Shown here: positions 32,389 to 42,409 of the stretch, piece after piece
How the letters are laid out: every line of letters begins with the position of its first letter
Position numbering within the stretch: the stretch's first letter is position 1
NCBI GenBank assembly: GCA_963383645.1
Contig: OY726572.1
Coordinates: 69,424,856-69,488,855, forward strand
Source of the DNA: Muscardinus avellanarius
Taxonomy: Eukaryota; Chordata; Mammalia; Rodentia; Gliridae
Reading direction: 5' to 3'
DNA length: 64,000 nucleotides
Notes under the pieces: generated by a model
Databases searched by the model: none
The model's input: only the letters and a program-made list of their open reading frames with translations
What the model was told of the DNA's origin: nothing
Program-made: the position numbers and the translations under genes

Positions 32389-32465
32389 AAGCTGTTTTCT
32401 CAACCTTAGTGCTATTGACATTTGGGGCCAGGAAATTTTGTTTGCAAAGGCCTATCCCAGCCTAT
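32389..32465 (-). mobile_element. MER20 fragment
   Basis: TTCTCAACCTTAGTGCTATTGACATTTGGGG is the MER20 terminal region in reverse. Confidence 0.7.
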
Positions 32466-32498
32466 CATAAAGAGTAAGAATTTCTACTTTCTGGATTT

Positions 32499-32501
<3 letters not shown>

Positions 32502-32545
<44 letters not shown>

Positions 32546-32589
32546 TTCCTTTAGAACACTATTTTTTTTGGTGTGTGTGTGTGTGTGTG
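32502..32589. repeat. Two (GT)n tracts
   Basis: GT runs at 32502-32540 and 32570-32589, separated by 30 bp of T-rich sequence. Confidence 0.95.
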
Positions 32590-32831
32590 GTACTGGGGCT
32601 TGAACCTAGGAGCATTCTACCTCTGAGCTATACCCCCAGCCCTATTTTTTTTTTTATTCTTTATTTTGAAACAGGGTCTCATTAAGTTGCCGAGGGCCTC
32701 ACAAATTGTTGAGGCTGGCCTTGAACCTATGTTCCTCTTGTTTCAGCCTCCCAAGTGGCCTTGAACCTATGTTCCTCTTGTTTCAGCCTCCCAAGTACTG
32801 AGATTTCAAGCCTGTGCTACTATGCCCGGCT
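32588..32831 (-). mobile_element. B1-dID SINE with internal 40-bp tandem duplication
   Basis: B1 half contains two identical 40-bp copies (32717-32756 and 32757-32796). Confidence 0.95.
32717..32796. repeat. Perfect tandem duplication, 2 x 40 bp
   Basis: Unit starts GGCCTTGAACCTATG and ends CCTCCCAAGT; both copies identical. Confidence 0.97.
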
Positions 32832-32934
32832 AGAGCAGTAAGTTTTAACGAGGAGTAATTCTGCCCCTCAGTGGACTGGTGGGTGAGCATGTCTTACTGG
32901 CATTTAGAAAGTAGAGGTGAGAGAGAAGATGATA

Positions 32935-33018
32935 AATATCCTACAATGCACAGCCCCTCCCCCCAGTGAATATCTGGTCCAAAATATCTATAGGACAGAA
33001 GTTGAGAAACTGCTCTAG
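32935..33018 (+). mobile_element. MER20 fragment, opposite orientation
   Basis: TATCCTACAATGCACAGCCCC and GAAGTTGAGAAACTGC match the MER20 second half. Confidence 0.65.
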
Positions 33019-33560
33019 AAACACATGGTCCACCTCCCTCCTTTCAGTTGCCAAGGGCATTTCACAGCATGACCTTATGGTTACACAGCCAGCTGATAGC
33101 CCCAGAGCCCTCCGCTCTTAGCAGTGCCAAGTCACGGTGGGAAATAGACTTTTACAGAAGATGAATTGAAAGTGAGGCCACCAGTCCACAGAAGCCAGCA
33201 GATGCCCTTGATTTCTCATGAAAGGGGGCTCCAGGGGGCAGTAGCCAGTAGTAGCCAGTAGCTGCTTCTCTGCTCTCAACCAGAGAAATGTGGGCAGTGC
33301 CAGTGTTCCAGGAAGCTGGGTGGGAAGGAAGTCTGCTCCTCTTCTTGGGAGACTCTCCCACTGGCTGGCTGTGTTGGTGTTTCTGTGGAGGCTGGGCATC
33401 CTGCCGGCTTCTAGACAAGGCAGGCGTGTGAGCTGGTGAACTGTGAGCTCAGGAGCTCCTGTAGCTGGGGTGGGGGACAGAGGAGAGGGGCCAGGGACCT
33501 CCACCAAGGGCCAGGGGCAGCCCAGCAGTTCCTGAGACGGGTTGCATGGTGAGATTCAGA
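33019..33560. other. Unassigned intron 1 sequence
   Basis: AGTAGCCAGT is repeated near 33241-33260; otherwise nothing recognised. Confidence 0.4.
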
Positions 33561-33564
33561 GTCG

Positions 33565-33955
33565 GGCCCCCAGGGATTGAATCTTGGCTGGCCACGTAAC
33601 AAGTGGTGTGAACTTGGGCCAGTTATGAAACTTTTTTTTTTTTTTTGTGGTACTGGGATGGAACCCAGGAGCTTTCTACCTCTGAGCTACACCCCCAGCC
33701 CTATTTTTGATTCTTTATTTTGAAACAGGGTCTCACTGGGTAGTAGCTGAGGCTTAGCCTCACTGAGTAGTAGCTGAGGCTGTCCGAGAACTGAGATCCT
33801 CCTGTCTCAGCCTCCCAAATGCCGGATTATAAGAGTGCACCACCACGCCCAGCTCAGTTGTGAAACTTCTCTAGGCCTTGGTTTCTTCCTCTTACAGAAG
33901 GGAGAAATTGTTGAGTAATACCTTAAGAGGGTAATTTTAAGGATTAAAGAGAATG
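33565..33955 (+). mobile_element. MIR split by a SINE
   Basis: Left part GTGTGAACTTGGGCCAGTTATG, right part GCCTTGGTTTCTTCCTCTTACAG; the SINE at 33634-33854 separates them. Confidence 0.75.
33634..33854 (-). mobile_element. B1-dID SINE inside MIR, with target duplication
   Basis: CAGTTATGAAACTT (33620-33633) and CAGTTGTGAAACTT (33855-33868), 14 bp with one mismatch. Confidence 0.95.
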
Positions 33956-33958
33956 AGA

Positions 33959-34155
33959 GCCGGGCGTGGTGGCGCACGCTTGTAATCCCCGCGCTTGGGA
34001 GGCGGAGACAGGAGGATCGGGCAGGTTCGAAGCCAGCCGCGCTGGCGTAAGAGACCCTGTTTCAAAAATATAAAATAGGTCTGGGAGTGTAGCCCGGAGG
34101 TAGAAGGGCTTCCAGGAACCCCAGTACCACCAAAAAAAAAAAAAAAAAAAAAAAG
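33959..34155 (+). mobile_element. B1-dID SINE, young subfamily
   Basis: GCCGGGCGTGGTGGCGCACG start, intact B box GGTTCGAAGCC, young-type GGGCTTCCAGGAACCCC dID end, poly(A). Confidence 0.97.
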
Positions 34156-34490
34156 AGAGTTATACAGTAATCTCTTAGAATGGTTTTCAGTTACAGCCAA
34201 TGCTTTTATATATTGCTTTCACTTCTGTAGAGGGAGAAAGACACGCTCTTAAGAGACCCCGCTGCCCCACCCATCTGTACAGGAGCAGAAAGAGGCCTTG
34301 TTTGGACCGAGGTAATTTCCAAAAGTTTCTTTTGAAGTAGGTAGGTCCAAGCTCATTTGTCCTCTCTATTTAATATTGGGTTAGACCAGAAGACAGAGGA
34401 CAGAGGGAGAGAAGTTCGTGAACCATGGAAAGAAGGAACATCTTAACCTCCCCTTTTCAACTTTTTAATCTTTTTAAATTTTATTTATTT
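34156..34490. other. Unassigned intron 1 sequence
   Basis: Nothing recognised. Confidence 0.4.
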
Positions 34491-34512
34491 ATATATTTTT
34501 GTGTGTATATGT

Positions 34513-34923
34513 GAGGGGACTGGGGGTTGAACCCAGGGGCATTCTACCTCTGAGCTATACCCTCAGCCCTTATTATTTTCTGTTCTTTTTTTAGGACTGG
34601 GGATTGAACCCAGAGGCATTTACCAATGAGCTACACTCCCAGCTCCATATTATTTCTTATTTGGAAACAAGGTCTCACTAGGTTGATAAGAGTCTCACTT
34701 AGGCTGTCCTTGAATCTGCAATCTTCCTGTCTCAGCCTCCCAAGTACCGGGATTACAGGTGTGCACCACCATACCCGGCCTTATTTTTTTGTTCTGAAAC
34801 AAAGTCTCACTAGGTTGCTGAGAGCCTGGCTGAATTGCTGAGGCTGGGCTGGAGCCTCGATCTTCCTGTCTCAGCCTCTCAAGTACTGGAATTTACAGGT
34901 ATATGTACCACTATGCCTGGCTC
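34513..34923 (-). mobile_element. B1-dID SINE split by a second SINE
   Basis: dID half 34513-34593, B1 half 34782-34923; the copy between has its own dID and B1. Confidence 0.85.
34594..34781 (-). mobile_element. B1-dID SINE, nested
   Basis: GACTGGGGATTGAACCC to CACCATACCCGGC, inserted in the linker of the outer copy. Confidence 0.9.
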
Positions 34924-35860
34924 CCTTTAATTTCTCTAACCTTCCCTTCCCTGAGCACAGGAGACCCATCCTGACAAGCTGGTTTTCTGGGGGAAATGGT
35001 GCCCTCATTCGGGGTTCTCTGGGATGCCCATTGGCACATCCCCGCTTGAAGCAGCTGACTAGTGCTGCCTTGGGAGAGAGGCATAGGGGCCCCAAGTGGT
35101 CAGGGCATCAGTCCCAACTCCCTTTCACGGGGGGAATCCGTCCCCAGTAACTTCCCCAGAAGGTAGAGCTGTGCTGAGGCCGCTCCCTCAGGAGGTTGTC
35201 TGTGCCAGAGTTTGTCAGCTGGAGCCTTGCACACTCCTGCTCCCTCCTGCCCTCAGGCTTCCTACTGCAGAAACTGTTTGCTGTGTCCTGGGCTGAAGTG
35301 GCACAGCCAGGCCGCCATGGGAGGCTTGGCTCCCCAGGACTCCTAGACACCCCTAAAGGGAACTGGTCCTCGAGGCAGCACCTGCTCCCACGTTCTTTTA
35401 GTTCATGTGGTGGAGGTTTTCTGACCACCCTGGGCCTCAGCAGAGCTCCTCCTATTCAGATCCTGGGCTACTAAGTCTCTTCCCGCCTGGTAACACCGGG
35501 GTGCCCCCCTCCTCCTCTGTTTTTGACAAAGCCCAAGGAATTCTCCAGGTAGAACTGGTACTCACCAGCCCTTGAATAGCAGGGATGCTTTGTCTTATCA
35601 CAGTCTGGAGTCAGGAATTTGGTCCTGTTCTGTCCCCTCTTTTATAGGAGGTCACAGTTTTTGTGCTGGTTTTTTGTGGATCTCTAAGCCTTACCTGGAC
35701 CTCCTTCCCTGGAGGAAACTTGGTCAAGCTTTTTTTCAAAGCTCACCATGAGAGTGTATCAGGCTCTGAGAACATGGCTCTGGGACACTTGGGGCCCCTC
35801 ATCCCCCTTCCCCCATCGTGCCTACTGGGGAGGGCTGGAGCTGCTCCTTAAAAGGCCTTA
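34924..35860. other. Unassigned intron 1 sequence
   Basis: GC-moderate, no repeat recognised over ~930 bp, open frames without domains. Confidence 0.45.
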
Positions 35861-35865
35861 TCTAT

Positions 35866-36125
35866 CTATCTACCTCCCTTCCTCCTCCCTCCCTCCCTCC
35901 TTTCTCCCTCCCTTCCTTTCCTTCCTCCCTCCCCCCTCCCTTCTTTTCCTTCATCCCTCCCTCCCTCCTCCCCTCCTTCCTTCCTCCTTCTCTCCCTCTC
36001 TCCCTCCCTCCCTCCTTCCTCCCTCCCTCTTTCCCTCTCTCCCTCCCTCCCTCCTTCCCTCCTTCCCTCCTTCCTTCCTTCCTTCCTTCTCTCCTTCCCT
36101 CCTATTCTTTTTTTTTTTTTTTTTT
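35866..36125. repeat. Long C/T (polypyrimidine) tract
   Basis: About 250 bp almost only C and T (CCTT, CCCT, TCTC units) ending in poly(T); mirror-rich, tail of the next SINE. Confidence 0.97.
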
Positions 36126-36340
36126 GTAGTACTGAGGATGGTGCTGGGGATGGAACCCAGGGGCGCTCTACATCCTAGCCACACCCCCAGCCCTATTTTT
36201 TTATTCTTTAATTTGAAACAGTGTCTCACTGAATTGCACAGGGCCTCACTAAGTAGCTGAGGCTGGCTGCGAACCCAGATCCTCCTGTCTCAGCCTCCTG
36301 AATGCTGGGCTTACAAGCGTGTGCCACCACGCCTGGCTTC
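36126..36340 (-). mobile_element. B1-dID SINE
   Basis: GTAGTACTGAGGATGG, with a short internal repeat of the dID start, then B1 to CACCACGCCTGGC. Confidence 0.95.
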
Positions 36341-36355
36341 TTCCTATTTATTCTT

Positions 36356-36590
36356 CAGATTGAACCCAGAGGGATTCTATCTCTGAGCTACACCCCTTTT
36401 ATTTTTTTTGCTTTTTTTAAAACAGGGTCTTGTTAAAGTTGCCGAGAGTCTTGCTACGTTGCTGAGACTGTAACAGGAGGATCCCAGGTCTGAGGCTAGC
36501 CTCAGCAATGTAGCAAGGCCTTGTGATCTGATCATCCTATCTTAGCCCCTTAGTACTGGATTACAGGCATACATTAGGACACCAGTTTTT
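36356..36590 (-). mobile_element. Rearranged B1-dID SINE
   Basis: dID and B1 start are minus strand, but about 36466-36530 reads as plus-strand B1 (AACAGGAGGATCCCAGG...CAGCAATGTAGCAAGG), then minus again. An internal inversion or a small insertion. Confidence 0.7.
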
Positions 36591-36608
36591 CTCTCTTTCT
36601 TTCTTTTT

Positions 36609-36991
36609 TTGGTACTGGAGATTGAACTCAAGGCATTCTACCCCTGATTTATACCCCTATCTCTATTTTATTTTATTTAAAATTTTTTTTATTGGTGCAT
36701 TATATTCATACATCATATTGGGGTAAAAAACTTGTGTGTACAGACAGGTACACATCACTGAATTAACCCCTACCCAATTCCCACCCCATTCCCTCTCCAT
36801 CCCTCCTTCCCTTGCTCGGCTCGATAAGTTTAAGTACATTGTGTGTTCTATTTTATTTTGAGACAGGGTTTCACTAAGTTGCTGGAGGCCTTGCTAAATT
36901 GCTGAGGTTGGTCTCAAACCTGGGATCCCCCAGATTCAGCCTCTCCCAAGTACTGGGGCTGGTTACAGGCGTGGGCCACCATGTCTGGCTC
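36609..36991 (-). mobile_element. B1-dID SINE split by an L1 3' end
   Basis: dID 36609-36674, B1 36847-36991. Confidence 0.85.
36675..36846 (-). mobile_element. L1 3' end inserted in a SINE, 5' truncated
   Basis: 172 bp beginning (tail side) TTTAAAATTTTTTTTATTGG. Perfect 13-bp target duplication TCTATTTTATTTT at 36662-36674 and 36847-36859. Confidence 0.85.
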
Positions 36992-37122
36992 CCAACCTCT
37001 TTCTTTCGGCATCTCTAATGCCATTTCATAAAGAAAGGAATGAAGTCCAATAAACTCCCCCAGAGTTCTAAACTAGAGCCAAAGGAGAACATTTGAGGCT
37101 GCTTCTTCTTTCTCTTTTATTT

Positions 37123-37200
37123 TCTAACACTGGGGATTGAACCTAGGGCCTCTCCTATGCTAGGCAAGTGCTCTACCACTGAGCTACATCTCCAACTCTT
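37123..37200 (-). mobile_element. ID SINE (full-length tRNA-like)
   Basis: CACTGGGGATTGAACCTAGG then CTATGCTAGGCAAGTGCTC and CCACTGAGCTACATC. Confidence 0.85.
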
Positions 37201-37214
37201 TTAATATTATTTAC

Positions 37215-37400
37215 TTACTTTTTTTTTGTGTGTGTGGCACTGGAGTCAAACCTAGGGGCGTTTTACCACTGAGTTGCATCCCAGCCTTTTTTATTTTTTA
37301 TTTTGAGGCAGGCTCTTAATAGGCTGCCCAGACTAGCCTCAAACTTGCAATCCTCCTGCCTCAGTCTCCTGAGTTGCTGGGATCATAGCCTGTGCACCGG
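37215..37400 (-). mobile_element. Older B1-dID SINE
   Basis: GGCACTGGAGTCAAACC, TTGAGGCAGGCTC, CCTGAGTTGCTGGGATC. Confidence 0.8.
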
Positions 37401-37624
37401 GCAGAGCTCCTCCTTTCGCATTTGAGGCGCTTCCTCCTCCTCCTTCCTCCCAAATATTCCCATCTGGATTCTGTCCATGAAGCCTTCCAATCATATCCCA
37501 TCCGTTCCTCCCCCACAGAGCACTTGCAATGAACACGTGCAGTACTTACGAAGAGCTGGCTTCTGCCGACATACTGCACAGGCCTAGCTCGTGCCACCCT
37601 CAAGCTGCCCTCCGTGCTGGGCAC

Positions 37625-37735
37625 TTTTACTGCCTGTGAAGACACCAGGCACAGAACGGGCTGGTACTTTGCCCAAGGGCAAGCTAGAACTCAAAACCGG
37701 GCAGTCCGACTCCAGAGCCCACGCACTTGACCCCC
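37625..37735 (-). mobile_element. MIR fragment
   Basis: ACTTTGCCCAAGGGCAAGC, CAGTCCGACTCCAGAGCCC are the MIR pattern in reverse. Confidence 0.6.
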
Positions 37736-38011
37736 TGCACGGGGCTGCTTGCGACAGCTGGAGATGGTCAGTGGAGTTTCAGTTACAGGGTTATAGGTTG
37801 GGTGTCAGCCGGGAAGGTGCCTTTGGGAGCATGTAGTCCAAACTCGTTTTATAGTTATATGAACCAGTCCCCATTGAGAGTACCAGCTCACGCTCTTATA
37901 GGATAAACCCCAGATCTAGAACCCCAGTTCCTCCCTGGTTTCTTTTAAACACCATCCGTGTAAAGTGAACGCTCATCTTTTGGGTGCGGGTTCCTCAAGA
38001 ATAAAGTTGGA

Positions 38012-38173
38012 TTTTTACTTCCAAGCTACAACCCCAGCCCTATTTTTTATTAACAGGGTCTCACTGAGTTGCAAAGGACCTCATTGAGTAGCTGAGGCTG
38101 TCCATGAACCATGATCCTCCGGTCTCAGCCTCCCAAATGCTGGGATTGCAAGTGTGCGCCACCGCGCTCAGCT
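38012..38173 (-). mobile_element. B1-dID SINE, truncated dID
   Basis: CCAAGCTACAACCCCAGCCC then B1 to GCCACCGCGCTCAGC. Confidence 0.9.
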
Positions 38174-40145
38174 TCAAAGTCGGAATTCGCTTTGTGGACT
38201 GTCCCAGTGGGCAGGTCGTAATTTCCTGTCTAATAAGGGCCACTCTTGAGAGTAAAAGAGCCAGGCCTCTACCACAGGTGTAAATGAAGTTGTCTGGGAC
38301 GTGTAGGTGCCTCGCCAGTGGTGGGTGTGATCTTGGGGTGAGTGGGACAGAGTAGGAGGTTGGGATGGACCCGAGCCTAGTGACAGACCTGGAGGGATCT
38401 AGTCCAGCAAGGGACAGTCAGCAGGAGGCCAAAGTGGGGCGTGCAGGTGCAGGGTAGGGCGAGAGGCTTAGTGGCACGGGCAGTCCAGGGGTAAGTGGAG
38501 CCCGACGCAAGGGGATCTGGTGTGCCAGGCAGGGCATGAAGGTGGGTGGAGGTAATGATGTCAAGGTCCCGTGCAGCAAGGTTGCACGGCTGAGGAGCCA
38601 GGTCGGCACAGAGCACCTGTCGGTCTGGAGTAGCCAGCCCTTCCGCTACTTGGCCCTCCGACGACTCTTCTTGGCATTCCTGTGCCCCCTGTAGAAAACC
38701 ATAATAGACTTCTTGAGCACCCCCTGTACCTTTTGGATTGAAAGGGCCGCTGGCATCACAGATGAAGTAGGTGTATCTGGTGCCTTTAGTCCTCCGGGTT
38801 CAGGGAGGGTGAGAGAAACGAGGTGTCAAGAGCGCTTTGGCATCGCTGGCTGGAGAGGGGACATTTGGACCAAGGGGCACGTGGGAGTCTGTTAGGGCAG
38901 AGGAGGACATTCTAGGCAAGGGAGTCGATGCAGGCTCGTGTTCCTAACCTTTGCAAGACTAACACCCTGAGAAGTGATGGGCCGTGTGTGATTCAAGTGA
39001 GTCCAAGTCCATATTTTATGACAGTCAAAGAAACCACCTATTGTCCGTCCTCACCTTCAGTTTGTAATTCCTTGTTGGTATATAGTTGCCTCTTGCCATG
39101 ATCCGAGTCCCTTGCCAGCAGAGGCTGGCATCTCCTTAGCCTGGTGTCCTCGGTACCTGGTCCTGGCACGCTCGGTTTGGTGCTAATCTGAGTGAATGGA
39201 CTGAGCCAGGGTCATGTACATCTGGGACATAATATTCCTTTGCGCGGCTGCCCCACAGCCGGAACAGAACGTCTGAGGACAAGCGGGCCCTGGCTGGGCG
39301 TCCCGAGGGCTCATCCCTTGGACCCCTGACAGGTGCTGCGGTCTCTCTGGCTGTAAGTCGGTGCAGCTCGGAGTGAGAACTGGAAGAACAGGAAACCCTG
39401 TGACTCACGGAGCCACCGGATCCTGGAGGAGTGGCTGTAGGCCTCCCCTGTAGCTCACCCTGGGCCCGATAGGAGTCAGTACGGGTTGTGTCGCAGCTGG
39501 AATCTCCCCGAGGTGCCACTGTCCCAGCCTGGGGCCTCCTCGTCCCACCTGCAGAATTTGTTGCAGCTGCTCTGTTATTTTTGCTGGGAGGACAGGGGAC
39601 TTAAAGGACCCGTGTTCTACTGCTGTGTGGCTTCCTCCCCAACCCATCCCTTTCCCCCTTTTATCGGAAACATCTGGTCTTGTCTTGGCAACTTTACAGG
39701 ATAAACTTGCTGCTCTTTGCCCAGCCCCGGCTCTCCAGGAGGAGTCTGTGAGAGCATTATTATTAATGAGGTCATTGATAGCAGTGGCCGGCTGTCCTGG
39801 AATGGGCACACCTGCGCCCCAGGTTGGGGCCCTTGGCTCGCCACCGGATATTGTGGGTTCTGCCAGGAACTGGGCTCGTGGCTTGGAGAAGCGTTTCCAA
39901 GCCTTGGTTTCCTTGTCAAAGATTCGCGGTAAAACACTGCCAAGAGAATAATGCAAAAAGTATGAAATTCTTTCCAAACTAAGTTGTAAGCATGTGTCAG
40001 CACAGAGTCACCGGAAGGCTGTGTGGGGCTGGATTAAGCTGTTACTTTCTCTCATCTCCCTCGGTGTTTTGACCAGGTGTAGTAGGTAGACCAGGACCAA
40101 GTCAGTGCCATCTGCCTTTTTTTTCTTTCTATACTTAAAAAATTG
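38174..40145. other. Long repeat-poor part of HK2 intron 1
   Basis: Nearly 2 kb with no SINE in a window where they average more than one per kb. Open frames (up to 190 residues on the minus strand, 39405-39977) have no recognisable domain. Regulatory function is possible but not shown. Confidence 0.5.
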
Positions 40146-40152
40146 TAGTCTA

Positions 40153-40382
40153 AGCTGGGAGTGATGGCGCATGCTTGTAATCCCAGTATCTGGGAGGCTG
40201 AGGCAGGAGGGTTGCGTGTTCAAAGCCAGCCTCGATAACGTAGCAAGGCTCTCGGAGACCTAGCGAGACCCTGTTTCCAAATAAAGAAATAGAGTCGGGG
40301 AGGGGTTGTGACTAGGAGGTAGAATGCCTCTGGGTTCAATCCCTAGCACACACACACACAAAATAAAATAAAATAAAATAAA
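40153..40382 (+). mobile_element. B1-dID SINE
   Basis: AGCTGGGAGTGATGGCGC start, short (CA) then (AATAA) tail. Confidence 0.95.
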
Positions 40383-40537
40383 TTGAAGTCTAATACATGG
40401 AGGAAACTGAGCACATGAGCTAAATGCCACGGAGATCCAGTAACAAATTTCCAATGTCACCCCACTTTCTGCTACCAACACCCTCCCCTCCCCTTTCAGC
40501 ACCACTAAATGTAATCTTATGATTACTAATAGCATCC

Positions 40538-40569
<32 letters not shown>

Positions 40570-40731
40570 GGATTCAACTCAGGGACATTTATCTCCGAGC
40601 TATACCCCCAGACCTTTTTATGTTTTCATTCTGAAATAGGGTCTGGGGTCTGTCTAGGTTGCTGAGAGTCTTACTATCCTCCTGTCTGAGCCAAGTACTG
40701 GGCTTGTAGGAGTGCCCTACCACGCCTGGCT
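40538..40731 (-). mobile_element. B1-dID SINE with (GT)n tail
   Basis: (GT)n at 40538-40562, then TTACTAGGGATTCAACTC; B1 middle deleted. Confidence 0.9.
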
Positions 40732-40732
40732 A

Positions 40733-40905
40733 CGGGTCTGTTTTTGTACTTAGTATGAATAGAGCCACTCTGTGAGCTGTGAGCGTGTCCCCTTTTGTGT
40801 CTGCTTCTTTCACTCGACCTGACATTGTGAGATTCATCTGCCTAGTTGCACGTGGTACTTGCACGTGGTGGGCGGTGGTGGGCGGTGCGCTCTCTTGCTG
40901 TGTAG
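40733..40905 (-). mobile_element. L1M fragment
   Basis: TTTTGTGTCTGCTTCTTTCACTCGAC and GTGAGATTCATCTGCCTAGTTGC are L1M 3' sequence in reverse. Confidence 0.65.
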
Positions 40906-41580
40906 TATCACCCGCCCCACCTTGTTCTGACTGTAGATTGTGGTTGATTTAAAGCAGAGGAGGCTAAAGTTATAAGGCCCTCCACTTCTAGAAGGCGTAG
41001 CCCTTTCTAAAATTTGAAGAGGCCAGGTTGGAATCCTGGCCTATTAGATAGATGCCTTGCTATGCCTTCAGGGCAAGAACAGGGATGTTAAGAGAGCTGA
41101 CATTCAATCAGTTGATTTGCTTGGGGTCTAGAAGCTACAACTAGGAGTTGGCTGGCGTTCCTCCAGTGCTACCTGGAGAGTGGTTCCAGATATTCAGAAA
41201 CGTCTAAAGGCTAGAGAAAGGGAGCCGGCTGTGCCTCACTAGTCCCTGCATCCTGTTTGAGAAGCTCGTAGAGTCTCTTTCTTATTCTGTTTGATCACTT
41301 GAATTCATCCTTCTGCCGGGAGGGTGTGTCCTGTAGGAATGACTAGTGAGCATTTGCTCATTCATGTATTATTTATTTTCGGCTTGCTTACTGAAAGGAT
41401 TTGGCAATTTGGGTCACTTTCAGTAAAAAGGATTTTCTAGAATGAGAGTCATTGAATTGGCAGGGATGATTCTCAAACAGAACAAAACATCAAAACTTTA
41501 GACCAAGGAGTTAATTCGAGTGGAGAACAGAGCTCTGAGCTTCCTGATAGTCAAGTCAAAGAGGGCAGTTGTCTCCAAAA
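40906..41580. other. Unassigned intron 1 sequence
   Basis: Nothing recognised. Confidence 0.4.
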
Positions 41581-41685
41581 TTAGTGAGACCCTGTTTCAA
41601 AATAATGAATAAAAAATAGGGCTGGGGGTGTAGCTCGGAGGTAGAATGCCCCTAGGTTCCATCCCCAGTACTGGAAAAAAAAAAA
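41581..41685 (+). mobile_element. B1-dID SINE, 5' truncated
   Basis: Begins at AGTGAGACCCTGTTTC; linker and dID complete. Confidence 0.9.
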
Positions 41686-41711
41686 AGGCAGTATCCTTGA
41701 ATCAGTATTCA

Positions 41712-41929
41712 ATTTTTTTTTTTTTTTTGGTGGTACTGGGGGTGGACCCCAGAGGCTTTCTACCTCTGGGCTATACTCCCAGACCTTTTTTATATTTTAT
41801 TTGGAAACAGGGTCTCACTAAGTTGCTGAAAGCTTCACTAAGTAGCTGAGGCTGGCTTTGAACCCGTGCGATCCTCCTGTCTCAGCCTCCCAAGCGCGGG
41901 GATTACAAGCGTGCACCACCACGCCTGGC
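41712..41929 (-). mobile_element. B1-dID SINE with short target duplication
   Basis: CAGTATTCA at 41703-41711 and 41930-41938. CpG-rich B1 half of young type. Confidence 0.92.
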
Positions 41930-41993
41930 CAGTATTCAGTATTTTCATCTCATTGGCCCTTAGCTGGGAAAGAGTATGACTGGCAGCCAAACT

Positions 41994-42080
41994 TTTTTTT
42001 TTTTTCCCAGTACTAGGTATTGAGCCCAGAGGCATTCTACCTCCAAGCTACACCTCCCAGCCCTATTTTATTCTTTCCTT
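41994..42080 (-). mobile_element. dID half of a SINE
   Basis: CCAGTACTAGGTATTGAGCCC to CCCAGCCCTATTTTATTC. Confidence 0.85.
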
Positions 42081-42192
42081 TCTTCCTTCCTTCCTTCCTT
42101 TCCTCCTCCTCCTCCTCCTCCTCCTCCTCCTCCTCCTCCTCCTCCTCCTCCTTCTCTCGCTCTCACTCTCACTCTCTCTTTCTCTCTCTCAT
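42075..42192. repeat. (TTCC)n, (CCT)n, (TC)n compound tract
   Basis: Pyrimidine-only run of about 115 bp with a perfect (CCT)n centre. Confidence 0.97.
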
Positions 42193-42196
42193 CATT

Positions 42197-42393
42197 TTGT
42201 GTTACTGGGGATTGTGAACCCAGGAGTATTTTATCTGTGGGCTACACTCCCAGCCCTATTTTATTTTTAATTTGGCAACAGGGCCTCAGTAAGTTGTGAA
42301 GGGCCTCACTAAATTGCTGAGGTTGTCCACAAACCTGAGACGCTCCTGTCTCAGCCTCCCATTACAGTGTGCATGCGCTACCATGCCCGGCTA
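42197..42393 (-). mobile_element. B1-dID SINE
   Basis: GTTACTGGGGATTGTGAACCC to CTACCATGCCCGGC. AGCCAAACTTTTTTTT stands both at ~41986 and after this copy at ~42394, so the dID at 41994 and this dimer lie within one target duplication. Confidence 0.92.
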
Positions 42394-42409
42394 GCCAAAC
42401 TTTTTTTTT

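Noticed and set aside
39405..39977. 190-residue minus-strand open frame in intron 1
   Set aside because: No domain, no splice or promoter context, and several overlapping frames on both strands are equally long.
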